A DNA stretch of 64,000 bases from Vigna angularis (lineage: Eukaryota; Streptophyta; Magnoliopsida; Fabales; Fabaceae): NCBI RefSeq assembly GCF_016808095.1, contig NC_068977.1, forward strand, positions 8,988,479 through 9,052,478, given 5' to 3'. The notes under the pieces are model-generated. The model was not told the DNA's origin. It worked only from the letters and a program-made list of their open reading frames with translations, and searched no databases. The position numbers and the translations under genes were made by a program. Positions within the stretch are counted from its first letter, which is position 1. Every line of letters starts with the position of its first letter. Positions 1 through 13,329 of this stretch are shown here, piece by piece.

Positions 1-898
1 GGATTCGCACAGCGACCTAGGTTGCTGTGCGAGAAGCCTCTAGTTTTGCTATGCGAATGTGTGCGTTGTGTGAGGGATTCAGTTCTAGTTCACTCTTCTT
101 TTGATCTTAGGTTGTTTTACATGAAACATTGAGTGCTTTATGAAGTAAGTTGAAGTTGTGTTATGTAATATCATTGGTTATTGATGTATGTTGTATTTCA
201 AAAGTGTAAGTTGGTGATTTCAAAGTGTAAGTTTCAAGTATGGTTAATGGACGTAATTCCATGATTCTCAAGAAGAGGATACATGGTGATGCCCTATGTT
301 GTGATTCAAAGTGCAATCTCTAGTTGAGATTCAAGTAAGTTTAGAATAAATGCAGGAGCTTAGTCTTGGGGGTTGTCCTGAAACTTCAATGGTCTTTCAT
401 TCACAAGTAGAGAGGATTGATCCATGTTATGAGGAGTAGCAGGACGTCCTAGTCTTGGGTGCTTCCAATATGGCCCAAGGTGAGTGATAACGGACTAACC
501 TCGTGAGTGTGGTAGGGTGAAACCCATTGGCAATGGCTTTCGAAAGTAGTAGAAGCCACCACGAGTGCACGACCCGCCATAACTCTATAATCATTCTAGG
601 TCCGGACAGTTAAAGTCAGTGTGGTGTTATGTATGAAGAGTTTATTTGATGTGAATGAATAGTATGATTGTATGAAGTTAAATGAATTAGTGTATGATTA
701 ATCTTTGTTTAAACTAGCTTACCCTGTTATGTGTTGTATTTTGTATGTGTTGATGTTCTTCCTTCTGCAATGATCATCCTTTGGATGTGAGCAGCGGAAG
801 AAGAGGTTTCTCTGGAGCAAGCTTTGGATGGAGGTGATGTTGTTGAGTAGTTGGCTTAGTTTAGTAGACGTTTGTGTATAGTTTTGGAGTATCCTTTA

Positions 899-951
<53 letters not shown>

Positions 952-1075
952 TTCAAATTTATAGTTTTTTTTATGACTGAGTAACACTTTATATCTTAGA
1001 TGGATAACTGTATACTTTATCATGCTTGTAGCTTCTCTTTAATATAGTTTATACTATATATTTTGGGATGTTACA
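1..1075 (-). mobile_element. Partial long LTR of a retrotransposon, cut by the window start
   Basis: The stretch ends at 1075 with TGTTACA. Its reverse complement starts TGTAACATCCC and matches the first several hundred bases of the solo LTR at 28203-30516. Shared blocks include the AGTATAAACTATATT segment next to the terminus and the GAGGTTAGTCCGTTAT segment. It is therefore the same LTR family in the opposite orientation. The other end lies outside the window, so I cannot tell whether it belongs to a full element or a solo LTR. The family is probably Ty3/gypsy because the LTR is long, but no coding part is present to prove it. Confidence 0.7.
900..947. repeat. (AT)n microsatellite
   Basis: About 24 uninterrupted AT units inside the LTR end. 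Confidence 0.95.
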
Positions 1076-1093
1076 TCAATAGTTTATACTATA

Positions 1094-4000
1094 CACGCAC
1101 ACGCACACATATACACGCACACCCGCACATACACACACAAGCACACACACACACACACATACTCAAACACACACATAAGCACAAACACGAACACACACAC
1201 ACACACACAATCAGGCGCACACACACACACGCAGATACGCAGACACACTACACGCACACAAGCACACATGTACAAGCACACACACATGCACATGCCACAC
1301 ACCACATGCCACACCACACACGCACAGGCACACACACATATGGACAGACACGCACACACACATTCACACGCAGCACACCCACCCACCTACACACAGACAA
1401 AGAAAAAAAACACACACACACAAACACCCACACAAGTACAAAAGCAAACTCAAACACAAAAACACACGCGCGTGCACACAAACACACACACACACACGAA
1501 TATATGCACTCACACCCACACAGGTATACGCTTATGCAGATACACGCACAAACACACGCAGACATCCACACGCACACATATAGACACACACACATACACG
1601 CATAAATACAAACACACATGCACATACACACACAAGCACACACACGCACACACACACACACACATGTACACTCATACGCAAATGCACAAGTACACGCACA
1701 CACACACACCCACAGACCCGCACACACACGTACACGCACATAGACACGCACACGCACAGGCGCACACACATGAACACTCACACACACACGCCACACGTCA
1801 TACCACACATACACACACGCGCACGCACACGCACGCACACACATGCACACACACACACACGCACACGCACAAGCAGACGAACACACACACATGAACGCCC
1901 ACACACACACATGCGCACAGGCATACGCTTAAGCACACACACATCCACACATGCACCCACACACACGCACACGCACACACCACACACGTACACACAAACA
2001 AACACAAACATAGCACACACACACACACACGCACACACACACGCATACGCACACTCACACACACACCTATACGCACACGCACACGCACGTGCTCTAATAC
2101 ACATGCGCACACACGAGCACACAAACAAACACACACACACACAAACAAACACACAAATACAAACACAAACACACGCGCATACATACACCCACACACGCAT
2201 AAACACTCATGCGCGCACACACACGCACATACGTACACACATGCACACACAAACACGCACATGCAAACAGACCCTCACACACACACGCACACACGTACAT
2301 ACATACAAACAAAGAAGAACACACACACAATGACAAACACACAAAAAAAAACAAAAACACACACACACACACACACACACTTACACACCCACATGCACAT
2401 GCATGGGCACATACACATGCACAGACGCACACACACACACACACTCACAAACACACACACAGACACACACGCACACACACATGCACATGCACACGCACAC
2501 GCACAACCACACCACATATGCAGTTGAACACACATTCACAAACATATGCAGACACACACACCCACACAAGCACACGCACACACACACGCCACATGCCACA
2601 CCACACACGCACAAGCACACACACATATGCACAAACACGCACAAACACACACACCCACCCACATACACACACATGCACACAAAGAAAAAGACGCGCACAC
2701 ACACAAATACTTAAAACACACACACACAAACACACACGCGCGTGCACACAGACACACACGAACATATGCACTCACACCCACACCCGTATACGCAAATGCA
2801 GATACACGTACACACACACGCACAAACATACACATTCACACGCAGCACACCCACCCACATACACACACACACAAAGAAAAAGACACACACAAACACACAC
2901 AAATACTTAAAACACACACACACAAACACACACGCGCGTGCACACAGATACACACGAACAGATGCACTCACACCCACACAAGTATACGCAAATGCAGATA
3001 CACGCACACATCCACAATCACACACACACCCGCGCACACACACACACAACCACAAGAACTGGCACACGCACACACACACGCACACAGACACCACATACAC
3101 ACATACACATAAATGCACACACACAAATCCACGCACGGACAAGCACACACACATGCAAACGCAGATGCACAAGCACACACATGCCAACACACACACGTAC
3201 ACGCACACACACATACACACATGTACACTCATACGCAAATGCCCAGGTACACGTGCACACACACCTGCACACCCGCAAACACATGCACACACGCACAAAC
3301 ATGAAATTCACACACACACACACGCCACACGTCATACCACACACACACACACGCATGCACGCACACACATGCACATATAAATGCACACACACATGCACAT
3401 ACACACACATGAACGCCCCCCCTCCCCCCCCCCCCCCCACACACACTCACGAACACAGTCACACGCTCAGGCACACACACAAACACATACACGCACACGC
3501 ACATACCACACACAAACAAACACACACAAATGCAAACACACACACACATACACATACACTCATACACACACACGCATACCCACAGTCACACGGACATCTA
3601 TACGCACACTCACACGCACGCACACTAAGACAAATGCGCACACACGGACACACAAACAAACAAACACACTCACAAACACACAAATACAAACACAAACACA
3701 CGCGCATAGATACACCCACACACGCACAAAAACTCCGCGCGCACACATACGGACATAGGTACACACACGTACACGCATACAAACCCTCACACACACACAC
3801 ACGTACAGACATACACACAAAGAAGAAGACACACACACACACATTGACAAACACACACAGAAAAAAACCAAAACACACACACACACACACACACTCATGC
3901 ACATACACACACGCCCAGGCACACAGACACACGCACACACACACATGCACATGCACACGCACACGCCACACCACACACGCAGTTGAACACACATATGCAA

Positions 4001-5645
4001 AGATATACACACACGCCCACCCACACATGCACACACAACACACCCACCCACCCACACCAACAAACACACACACAACGACAAACACATACACAACCACACA
4101 CAAACAAAAACACAAACACAGACAAACAAACATACACGCGCACGCCCACACAGATACACACACAAATAAGAACACAAACCCACACATGCACACAGACACA
4201 CGTACACACAAACGCACATGCACACACCCAAAAACAAATGCACACTGACACACACACACACACGCATACATCCACACCCACACCCACACGCACACGCACA
4301 CAGAAACACCCACAAACACACACACGCACATAAACATGCACATGCCACTCACCATACCACACACACACATGCACACAGACACACACGCACACAAGTACAC
4401 ACACACACACACACACTCACACAGACACTCGCGTGCACACACACACACGCACACATGCACACAAATGCACACACACACCCACGCGCACACATACACACGC
4501 ACACGCACACCTACGCATACAGACACCCACAAGCACACGCAAACGTAGACGCACACGCACATGCACACGACACACCACGCACGCACACTAACACACTCAC
4601 GCATATAGACACACACACACGCACACGGAGACACACCCACACACACACATACACACCCACACACACATGTGCATAGAAACGCACACACACACACCCACGC
4701 GCTCACATACACACACGCACACACACACCTACGCACACATACATGCACAAGCACACGCAAACGTAGACGTAGACGCATACGCACATGCACACGCCACACC
4801 ACGCACGTATACAAACGCACACACGCACACGCACATACACACATCACTCGCCATACTACACACGCACACACAGGCACACACATGCAAACGCACACCCACA
4901 CTTACACGCACATGCACACGCACATGCACATACACACAAACACACGCGCACACACAAACTCACACACTTAAACACACACACAAACCCAAACCCAAACAAA
5001 CAAACACACACACACTCACACGCATATTCGCACACACGCACATATGCACACGCAGGCACACACACACCCACACCCACACACGCACACACACACGCAAAAA
5101 TGTATACACATACACCCACGCGCACACATACCCACATACGCACACGCACACCCATGCACACATACACGCACAAGCTCACACACACACACACACGTAGAAG
5201 TAGACATACACACATGCACACGCCACACCACATATGCACACACACACATACACACAGACACACGTGCACACAAACACACACACACGCACACGCACGTACA
5301 CATGACACTCGCCATACCACACACGCACACACACACACATGCACTCACACACCCACACGCACACGCATACACACACGCACATACACAAACACACACAAAC
5401 ACAAACACACACACGCACACACACACACACACACACACACTCAAACCCAACACAAACCAAAACACAAACACACACACACTCACACACACGCACATTCGCA
5501 TACATGCACATGCACACATGCACACGCAGACACACCCACACTTACACACACACACACACGTACACACATACACACGCGCACACACATACACACACACACA
5601 CCCACGCGCACACATATGCACTCACACACGCACACGCACACCTTT
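1094..5645. repeat. 4.5-kb CA-dominated array with higher-order repeats
   Basis: The plus strand is almost entirely CA dinucleotides interrupted by CG, TG, CCCA and short A-rich steps, so it is largely alternating purine-pyrimidine. It is not a simple microsatellite, because rare landmark words recur at fixed distances. ATTCACACGCAGCACACCC is at 1362 and 2834, ACGCGCGTGCACACA at 1465, 2735 and 2931, CCACACGTCATACCAC at 1791 and 3325, and GCAGTTGAACACACAT at 2520 and 3979. The spacing of 1.46-1.53 kb implies a large tandem duplication. From about 4300 on, another unit appears (AAACGTAGAC at 4541 and 4759, 218 bp apart). Long reading frames here are only His/Thr or Cys/Val translations of the repeat. 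Confidence 0.95.
3416..3438. repeat. Poly-C tract inside the CA array
   Basis: Seven C, one T and fifteen C in a row. This is the only such homopolymer in the array, and the minus strand is a matching G-run. Confidence 0.95.
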
Positions 5646-5901
5646 GCAGTAGTGCTATAGAGATTAAATTAACTCTGATTGATGGCACATGTAGCACATC
5701 ACTCAAGGCCAAAGTCTTTCCAGATGCGAGCTTAAGAAGAACTTTTCCTTTTCCTAAAATATGAGTGGTCTTGGAATCTCCAAAGTAGACGTGTTCTTCT
5801 CCATCCCCTCTACTAGTGTAAGAGGTAAAGGCACTTTTGTTTGCACATATATGCTTGGTAGCACCAGAGTCTACAACCCATTTGCTCACATTAGTCATCA
5901 A
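5646..5901 (-). pseudogene. Copia protease / pre-integrase fragment
   Basis: The frame contains the retropepsin active-site word VVDSGATKHIC and the downstream block [16 protein letters not shown], both typical of copia polyproteins. The frame then runs into the CA array and becomes Cys/Val nonsense. It lies in a different frame from the gag part upstream, so at least one frameshift separates them. It would cleave the polyprotein in an intact element and is not functional here. Confidence 0.85.
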
Positions 5902-5996
5902 ATTTACTTGAGAAACGACCGCAACAATAATTTGCCCTAGGAGGATTATCGTTTCTCACTCTATGCCTGCATTGTGGTGCATGATGGCCTAGCTTT

Positions 5997-6757
5997 CAGC
6001 ATAATGGCCTGACTATATTTTTCCTTTTGTGATCAAGTTTGTGTTCATACCTTCTAGGAGCAGGTAAAACTTTGGCCCTTGCAGATAAAGCTTTGGCCCT
6101 TGCAATAGCAGACTCCTTCCTGTTGGTATCTTCAATAATTATGTGTGTAATGAGTTCTGGTAGAGACATCTGCTTGTGTCTATGTTTTAACTGTTGTTTG
6201 TAATTTGTCCAAGATGGCAGCAATTTATCGATCAAAAGTTCTGAAACAAATTCATCCGGTAGAAGAATATTCTCTGCTTTGATATCTTCGAGCAACTTGT
6301 GGTATTCATTGATTTAAGTTTTTATCTCTTTGCTTTCAATCGTCTCCCAACGGTAGTAGTTACGTATGACGAATCTTTGTTTGATGACATCTTCGACAGT
6401 GTATTTGAGAATCAATGAGTCCCAAATGTCTTTTACTTCCTTGTAGGAATAGTACACATCGAACAAATCATTAGAAAGTGCACTAAGCAAAGTGTGTCGG
6501 CATACCTTGTTTGCGTAAGTCCACTCTTCAACTAGTTTTGAGTTTGAGGGAACACTGGGGTCAGGCTTCGAAGATGAAAGAACATCAACAACTCCATATA
6601 TGTCTAAAAGAGTGCACACGCGTTCTTGTCAGCGCCCGAAGTTCTGTCTAGAGAAAACCTTAACTTTTGACATGTCTGGAAGTGATTTCGCGAAGACCGT
6701 CTGAGTTTCGAAAATAAAGGTTTGGCTCTCCAAAGTTATATTGTTGATGTTAGCCAT
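5997..6757 (-). pseudogene. Copia gag polyprotein, interrupted by stops
   Basis: ATG at 6757 starts a gag N-terminus (MANINNITLESQ). The first stop is a TGA near 6635 that replaces the expected Trp just before QERVCTLLD. A second stop (TAA, 6314-6316) lies between SKEIKT and INEYHKLLEDIK. A third (TGA, near 5997) lies in the zinc knuckle before KLGHHAPQC. All three are in the same frame, so this is one gag gene killed by point mutations. The middle part (LLPDEFVSELLIDKLLPSW) is typical of the UBN2/gag_pol copia domain. Confidence 0.85.
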
Positions 6758-6760
6758 AAG

Positions 6761-7963
6761 TGATAATGCTAATTCTTACCATTATCTAAGCATCATTTTA
6801 GTAGCAAAATCAACTCTTCTTTAACTTATTACTTGCTTAAATCCTCTCTTTTATTTAGTTTTAGTATTTATCTATATTTTGAGCTACATTACGTAAATAA
6901 TACTCTAATCCCTTGTTTTTTGATCTATTTCGATGTTAGGAAGATCCTCCATTACATTGAAGAGTCTCGGTGATCTAGGAAGTCATTGATTTAAAAGTCA
7001 TTTTCGCTTAAGCGAGAATAATTTAGCTTAAGCGAGAATGACTATCTTCTCCAAGAAGTTTATTCTCGCTTAAGCGAGAATTCGGGCATTATATATACTC
7101 ACGAGGCAGAAAGAAAAATGGTCTTTGGTTCTTTGGAGGCGTGATTTCACGTCTAGAGCTCATGGAGGGCGCGAGGAGCTTGTGGGAACATCTCCTCCTC
7201 TTCCTTTGGGTCTCCTTCTTCTTCCATCTTCCATGTTTGTAAGCTTTAGGGTTCTCCATGGAAATGGAGAACCAGATTCATCTTGTTAGGGTTAGATGTA
7301 GCCTATGAACTCTTGTGTAATGAATGATTGTTTCGTATTTATAAATGTCTTTTCTATCTATTACTAGTATTCTTGTTTCCGATCTTAAAGCTTGCATGTA
7401 ATGGGGACGTTCATGACTTGATTTTGGGGTTTCATTGAGCCAGGGAAGGGATATGAAATCTTGAACTGAAACAAGAGTCCTTGTGGGTCATTGAGCCAGG
7501 GATGTGATATGATTCATATGTTGTCTTAGACCCTAGTTCTTAATGCGGGTTTGCTTGTTAGATTGTCCAAGGGATTGGAGTTTGATAAGGAAAACCTAGG
7601 GTCTTTCATCTAAGGGATTAGGGCTAGAGTGTTTTAGTGGATTGACTTTAGTAAATTGATAGAGAGGAGATGAAATTGGTTATACACAAGAGTGCATTGG
7701 TGAAAACTAACCTTAACAATGTCATTTCATATCATTTCTAGTCTTTTCCATTTCTAAGTGCCTTCAATACCAAAGTCCAACCTTGTAATTACTTGTGAAT
7801 TTATCTTTTTGCATATATTCTTAAATGATGAGTTGTTCTTGAGTCTAGATGAGTTGTTAATCGCACAATTTTCTAGTATTACGAGTCTCTTGGGAAAACG
7901 ATACCTGGTCTTACCACGGTTTATTACTTGAACGATTTGGTGCACTTGTCAAAGATATTAACA
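6761..7963 (+). mobile_element. Solo LTR (1203 bp) with TSD ATAAG
   Basis: The sequence starts TGATAATGCT, ends CTTGTCAAAGATATTAACA, and is flanked on both sides by ATAAG (6756-6760 and 7964-7968). No internal retrotransposon DNA remains, so this is a solo LTR left by LTR-LTR recombination. The GCATTATATATACTC segment near 7086-7100 is a likely TATA region, which suggests plus orientation. The end block with GATTTGGTGCACTTG resembles legume Ty3/gypsy (Athila/Tat-like) LTRs as I remember them. That lineage is an inference, while the boundaries are directly visible. Confidence 0.88.
7062..7081. repeat. Perfect 20-bp palindrome
   Basis: ATTCTCGCTTAAGCGAGAAT equals its own reverse complement. 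Related shorter palindromes occur at 7004-7015 (TCGCTTAAGCGA) and 7026-7033 (GCTTAAGC), just upstream of the presumed LTR TATA region. Confidence 0.95.
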
Positions 7964-7968
7964 ATAAG

Positions 7969-10900
7969 TCCTTAAGATTGTAGTAGAAAAGTTGATAAAA
8001 CAGTATGCAATTTTGTTGCTGACAAATCAGTACGTCAAGAAGGTTAAACTTTTAGAAGGTTAAACTTTTTTGTTGCTGCAAAGCTTAACATTGAAACAAT
8101 TTTGAATGAATGCAATAAAAACGTGATACAATAAAATTAATCAAATTACTACAAGCTTTTTGTTTTCTTTTAGAACTGAACGGTATAAAATATAGTTTCC
8201 ATATGTGTTGAGCTATGTGTGAGTCATCAATTAAAGCATTTTTAACATATAAACTTACTACCTTTATTTTTGTTTTATTTTTAGAAAGAATCTGTGATTG
8301 CAACTTAATTATGCATAAATTATTTTACCACTTGTGTCTGGATTCATCTATACTTGAAACTCTGACTTTACTATATTTGTAATAAAATTACAAATTCAAT
8401 GAAAATTTCCTTAATATTCCTTCTTCCATCTTACAAAGATTACCTTTATTATAAGAATATGTTTCATTTATCACATTAGTATATTAGTCTACCCTTCTAG
8501 GTTATCGTTTTTGGAATACCACTAATAATGATGCTAAACAAGCTTTGTTGCATGTTCCCCTCCTTTGACTTAAAATCTGCATAATTTCTTTCTCTACTCT
8601 CAATTTTAATTTTTGCTTGGAAAATATTACTACACAGTAAGCTCTTAGAGATGATATTTTCAAAAATATTGGTTGCACAGTAATAAGTCTGAGGAAAAGT
8701 TGATCATATTTTTTATTCTATTGCTCTTTGGTGGCTCAATATTTAGGAAATGTTTTCAAAAATACCATATTATCCTCGTTACCATAGATGGTTAATTATC
8801 TTTTTATTCCCTCTGTATTTGGAAAATAAAGAACTCTATCAGATTTTATGATTTCTATCTCTTCTCTTAGTCAGTCATTTTCCACATTAAGACTGAAGTT
8901 GCTGTAACGAAAGATTTATAATATATTTTGGTGAGGTTGTTTTCATGAATTTTGCATTTATATATATTTTTCAATCCTATTTATCCCTTCTACTCCTAAA
9001 ATTATTAATTTTTTCCTCTAACTATTATATTAAATTTAATACTAATACTGTTGGTGATGGATATCTCGATATTGCTTGAAGGATGGTATTTTTAGAGACT
9101 ATCATGAAGGTTTTCCAATTTTTATTTGTGTAGAATCAACTCATAGTGCAAATATCTTTGCTAAAGTGAAAAAAAATAAATAAAAATAGGTTTACTTAGA
9201 AACAAAGAGATTTTGTCTTCGTGGGATTGTGAAGGATATGGAGAAAATGTATTTATCTATGTAAAAGTACAATTTTCCCTACTTTTGGTGTTTTTAGAAG
9301 ATATTTTTTACATAGTCAGACTTGTAATCAGTAGTGGTTTTTGATCAATAATTTTAATGGATTAAAATAATATATAAACTAAAATTAATTTTAAAGTATA
9401 ACTTTATAGATTTAATGATATATTATATATATAGGGGTCCAAACTATGTTCCACTCTCTTAAATGCTGCATGTTTTAGTACATAGGCAAAGACAAACAAA
9501 GACGTAAGCTCATTAAACAGGACTTTCTTCCTTCTTTCTTAGGTCATAGAAATAAACACAGTCTTCCTAAATTATGGTTTGCTCGATTCCTTTGTTCCAC
9601 ATTTTATCATGAGTTTTGGTCTTGTCCCATCATAATATGTTCTCTGTTTTTCTTTTGATGTGCTTTAGCACATGAGTTTTGGATTCTAAAAAAAATCCTG
9701 CACAAGTTCATGAGATAGAGAAGAGTAAATAATTCTTAGAAAACAAAAGAAAAGTGGGTGAAGCGACAGAATCTGCAAGATTCACAGTACACAGAATAAA
9801 GAAAGTATTCCCAGCTGGATTTCAGAGTAAAGTTATAGCAATCTCAGACTTAAACCTTGAAATTAATCATGAGCTCCATTAAACATAAAATCATACATGC
9901 ATGTCGGAAATCTCAACCTGTTTCCTAGTCAACAAAATCTATAATCCTGATGCACCTTAAAATAATGTCCTCTAGAACACAGAATCCAACATGGGGATGC
10001 AAATGTATAAATTATTTGACATGCCAGCCAAAAGACCTAATGCATTTCACATGGTATTTATAAATTAGTGTGCTGCCTAATGTTCTGATACTGTTATAAT
10101 CTCCAAAAGAATCCAATAAATTTGTTACAAACATCCGTCTGATTTGCATTGGTTATATTGGTCGGTGTGGGGACCAGACATCACAGTTATTCTTTGGGTT
10201 TTGTTATCTCTCCTCCTTTCAGTTCCACTCAGGAATCCACGTACTGTCCATGCACATTCATCCAAATCTTGGATACATAAAAACAAACTTTCTTCAGTTC
10301 ATTAACCAATTTACACTCAATCACCTACTTCATAACCCATATAAAATTTAGGAACGGATTCAATAATTTTTTTATAGAGAAAATTTATCCATAAAAATGG
10401 AACAAATTTGAATCTTTATATTTATAAAAAAGAAGAAGTAAAATAATAAATATAACGGGATGTAAATATTTGAAATTTAAAGTATTATGATACATTTATT
10501 ATGGTTCTATCAAGTTTACTACTTGTTTTTATAGGTGATTTTCCTGTATTCATCTATCTTGGAACATATATTTAAACCAAATATGCAAAACAGGAAAGGA
10601 AGTTACAACAATAGTGCAATTATGTTTGTGCTTTGATTTAGTTCCAATATAAAAGAAAAATGTTATATGTCAATATTTAGGAATTTATTATAATTATTAT
10701 AATTTTAACGGGTTAATATTTAGGAATTTATTCGTTTTTATAATGTAAATACATTTAACCAATATTTATAATATGAGATAAAAAAAATGTTATAGTACTA
10801 CCTTCACAAGCTAAGGACACTTTGTTGCTAGTGTCATTTATGTTCATAGTTTACAAAATAGTAATTCAAGCCATAGTTCATTTTATATTTATTGTCTTAT

Positions 10901-12439
10901 CTATAGCTGTATACATTCATGCACTAGACTGTGTTTAGTTAAACAACTCATAGTTATTATAAAATTACTTTTAATAAGATAATTTTATTAACAACTTTTT
11001 TTATTTACACTTATGTCTAAAATAAATATAATTCTAATGACATGTTCATATCAACATTGTATAAATAGATCATGCATTAATGAAAATTAATTCTTTTTTT
11101 TAATTTATTTTCTTCAATCATATAGTTTGGTTCAAATTTCAGATTAAATGTTTGAACTAACTCAGTATATTTTATTTTATTAGAAGTTATTTTAAGGTTT
11201 GATTGCATTATATATATATAAACATGACAAACAAGTTTGCAGAAAAAAAAATCACAACATTTACCTCTTTCTAATTTTTTCATTGTAAAACGTTTAATAA
11301 CTTTTTATTTTGAAAAAAAGTATTTTGAAATTTATAGTAAAAAAATTTATTATCTTTGATTGGAAAGAGTATTTAAATAAAGAATCTAACCAAACTGACT
11401 TTCAAATACCCCAAATATTTGTTTTTTATTTTTTTACTCAATCACTAAAATAACTTTTTTCTTTTTTCTAGAATAGATGAAGTTAAACAATATTGTTTTT
11501 CAATAATGCTTGCAGGGCATTGATTTCTGACACTATAATAATATAATAATATAAGGAATAAAGTCGGTCGCAATGAGACGAAAATTGATGGTAATGGAAG
11601 AGTAGCTTCAATCCAAAGAAAACTCAGGAAAAAAAAATCTGGAAGCTAATTTTTATATTGGCCAGCTGTGAATGTTAGTTTGAGTCGCATATAGAATAGG
11701 CTAAAAATGTAAAAAAAATTGTAGAGATAGTGTTGGTTAGACAATGCTATATAGGAAAACATATTTTAAAATATTTAAACTTACAGTGTTAAAAGAAAAA
11801 GTATTTTAAGAGAAAAAAATACTTTAGAATATTAAAAGTGAGTATAGTTAGAGAAAATGTAGTTTAACTGATGTTAATTAATATAACAAATATCGGTTAA
11901 GCTGATTGTTTTTAATAACCTGATTTTACCTATTTAAATCAAGTGATGAATCAATTCATATAATTCAAAAGTATCTCGTTTAATCCATCCAAAAATCATT
12001 TCTATATTCATGCTTGCTTGAGTCGTAGTTAAGGTATCAAATTAAAACTTAAAAGTTTTTAAAAACATTTGGTAGTTGTGAATAATGCATCAAATTATAA
12101 AAAGTTACAAGTCGTAATTTGATTCAAAATTCATTATACAAATAAGCTTATTAATTAAAATTGAAACTAATACAGAGAAAGTTGAAGTCATAGTCACACA
12201 ACGTTATAAAAAGTCCACTAGAAAAAAAAAGTACCTATAATATGTAAAGCTTAAAAGTAGTGTACACCCTACAATTAAGCAACACAAGTTGAATAAGAGG
12301 TTATATAAAAATTGAATAAGGACAAAGGTGTAACATAGGTCAAATACTAAAATTTAATACAAAAATAAATATACTTATAAGTATTTGATTAAATTAAAAA
12401 CACTTATAATATAGCTACAATCCAACAAGTACTTCAAAT
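7969..12439. other. AT-rich intergenic DNA, no gene seen
   Basis: The first bases after 7969 should be the 5' leader of the copia fragment, since the solo LTR split it from its gag. I could not find a clear primer-binding site or LTR. The rest is AT-rich with stops in every frame. A less AT-rich patch at about 9940-10340 looks like promoter-type sequence, but no reading frame follows it. Confidence 0.6.
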
Positions 12440-13329
12440 TGTGATCAACTTCAACATTTGCAACGGAAATGTTGTTCAATGAAGGGGTTAATCATCCCAA
12501 TATTGGTCATAATGTGGATGTACGTGATTGGTACTCATTGAAGTGTTACTACTCTCTCTTTCCTGCTAATTATCTTTTGATCAACTTCATTTCTTCTTCC
12601 ATCATAGTGTATTTCTTATTGGTTTTAGTCAGATCCTCTAATGTTGCACTAACTTTCTCATTAGTTGTAGCAACTCTCTTATCGATTACAACATCTTTGT
12701 CATCAACTCTAAAAATTCTCTCACAACAACATATGCTTTACGATCTACTACAGTAGCTCTTAGAGTGGCTTGTCTTACTTCTTCCTCAAGCCTTTCTATC
12801 TCAAGTAATTCCTATGCTGGAAGAATTTCGTAGGATAATGTTGAAGGTTAAGTGAGGCATGTCAAACCGTGGTGAATTTTGGCATCCAAGTAAGTCCCTA
12901 GTGTAATAAACATCACCTCTAGTCTTCTCTCTGACATCTTCCTAGCCTTCAATCCTTATTGTTGTTGTAGATTTTGCAAAACTATCGGATTCTTTATCCT
13001 ACAATTGTTACTGATATGTTTCCTATTCAATTAATATTTCAAAAGTGTTTGAATTGTATAGGAAAATTAAAAATAAGTTAAGTATTGAAATGCATAACAT
13101 ACATAGATTTCATATGCAATGTATGTTCCTAAGAAACGTCCTTCTTCTTATGAATGGCAAGAAATAACTCATTTAGTACCATAGGAAGATCATGTTTTCG
13201 CTCCTGACAAATGTTATGCAATTAGTATGATTATATTTATGAATACGTAAATTTCAACTATGCAAGAAAATTTGAAAATGTTCTAAATGAAACTTACTAG
13301 CCCCAATGAAATACATGGGATTTGTGATT

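Larger units (their letters stand above)
5646..6757 (-). mobile_element. Ty1/copia retrotransposon fragment (gag to protease)
   Basis: Reading the minus strand from 6757 gives the start of a copia gag polyprotein, then a UBN2-type gag region, a decayed zinc knuckle and an aspartic protease. The fragment stops at 5646, exactly where the CA array begins. Everything downstream (integrase, reverse transcriptase, RNase H, 3' LTR) is missing here. A separate copia tail exists at 46880-47952 on the other strand, but nothing shows that it is the same element. Confidence 0.85.

Noticed and set aside
1063..5764. Dozens of long reading frames on both strands (for example 2938-4248 + and 3459-4901 -)
   Set aside because: They are translations of the CA array into His/Thr or Cys/Val runs, open in most frames only because CA/TG repeats contain no stops. 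No coding signature.
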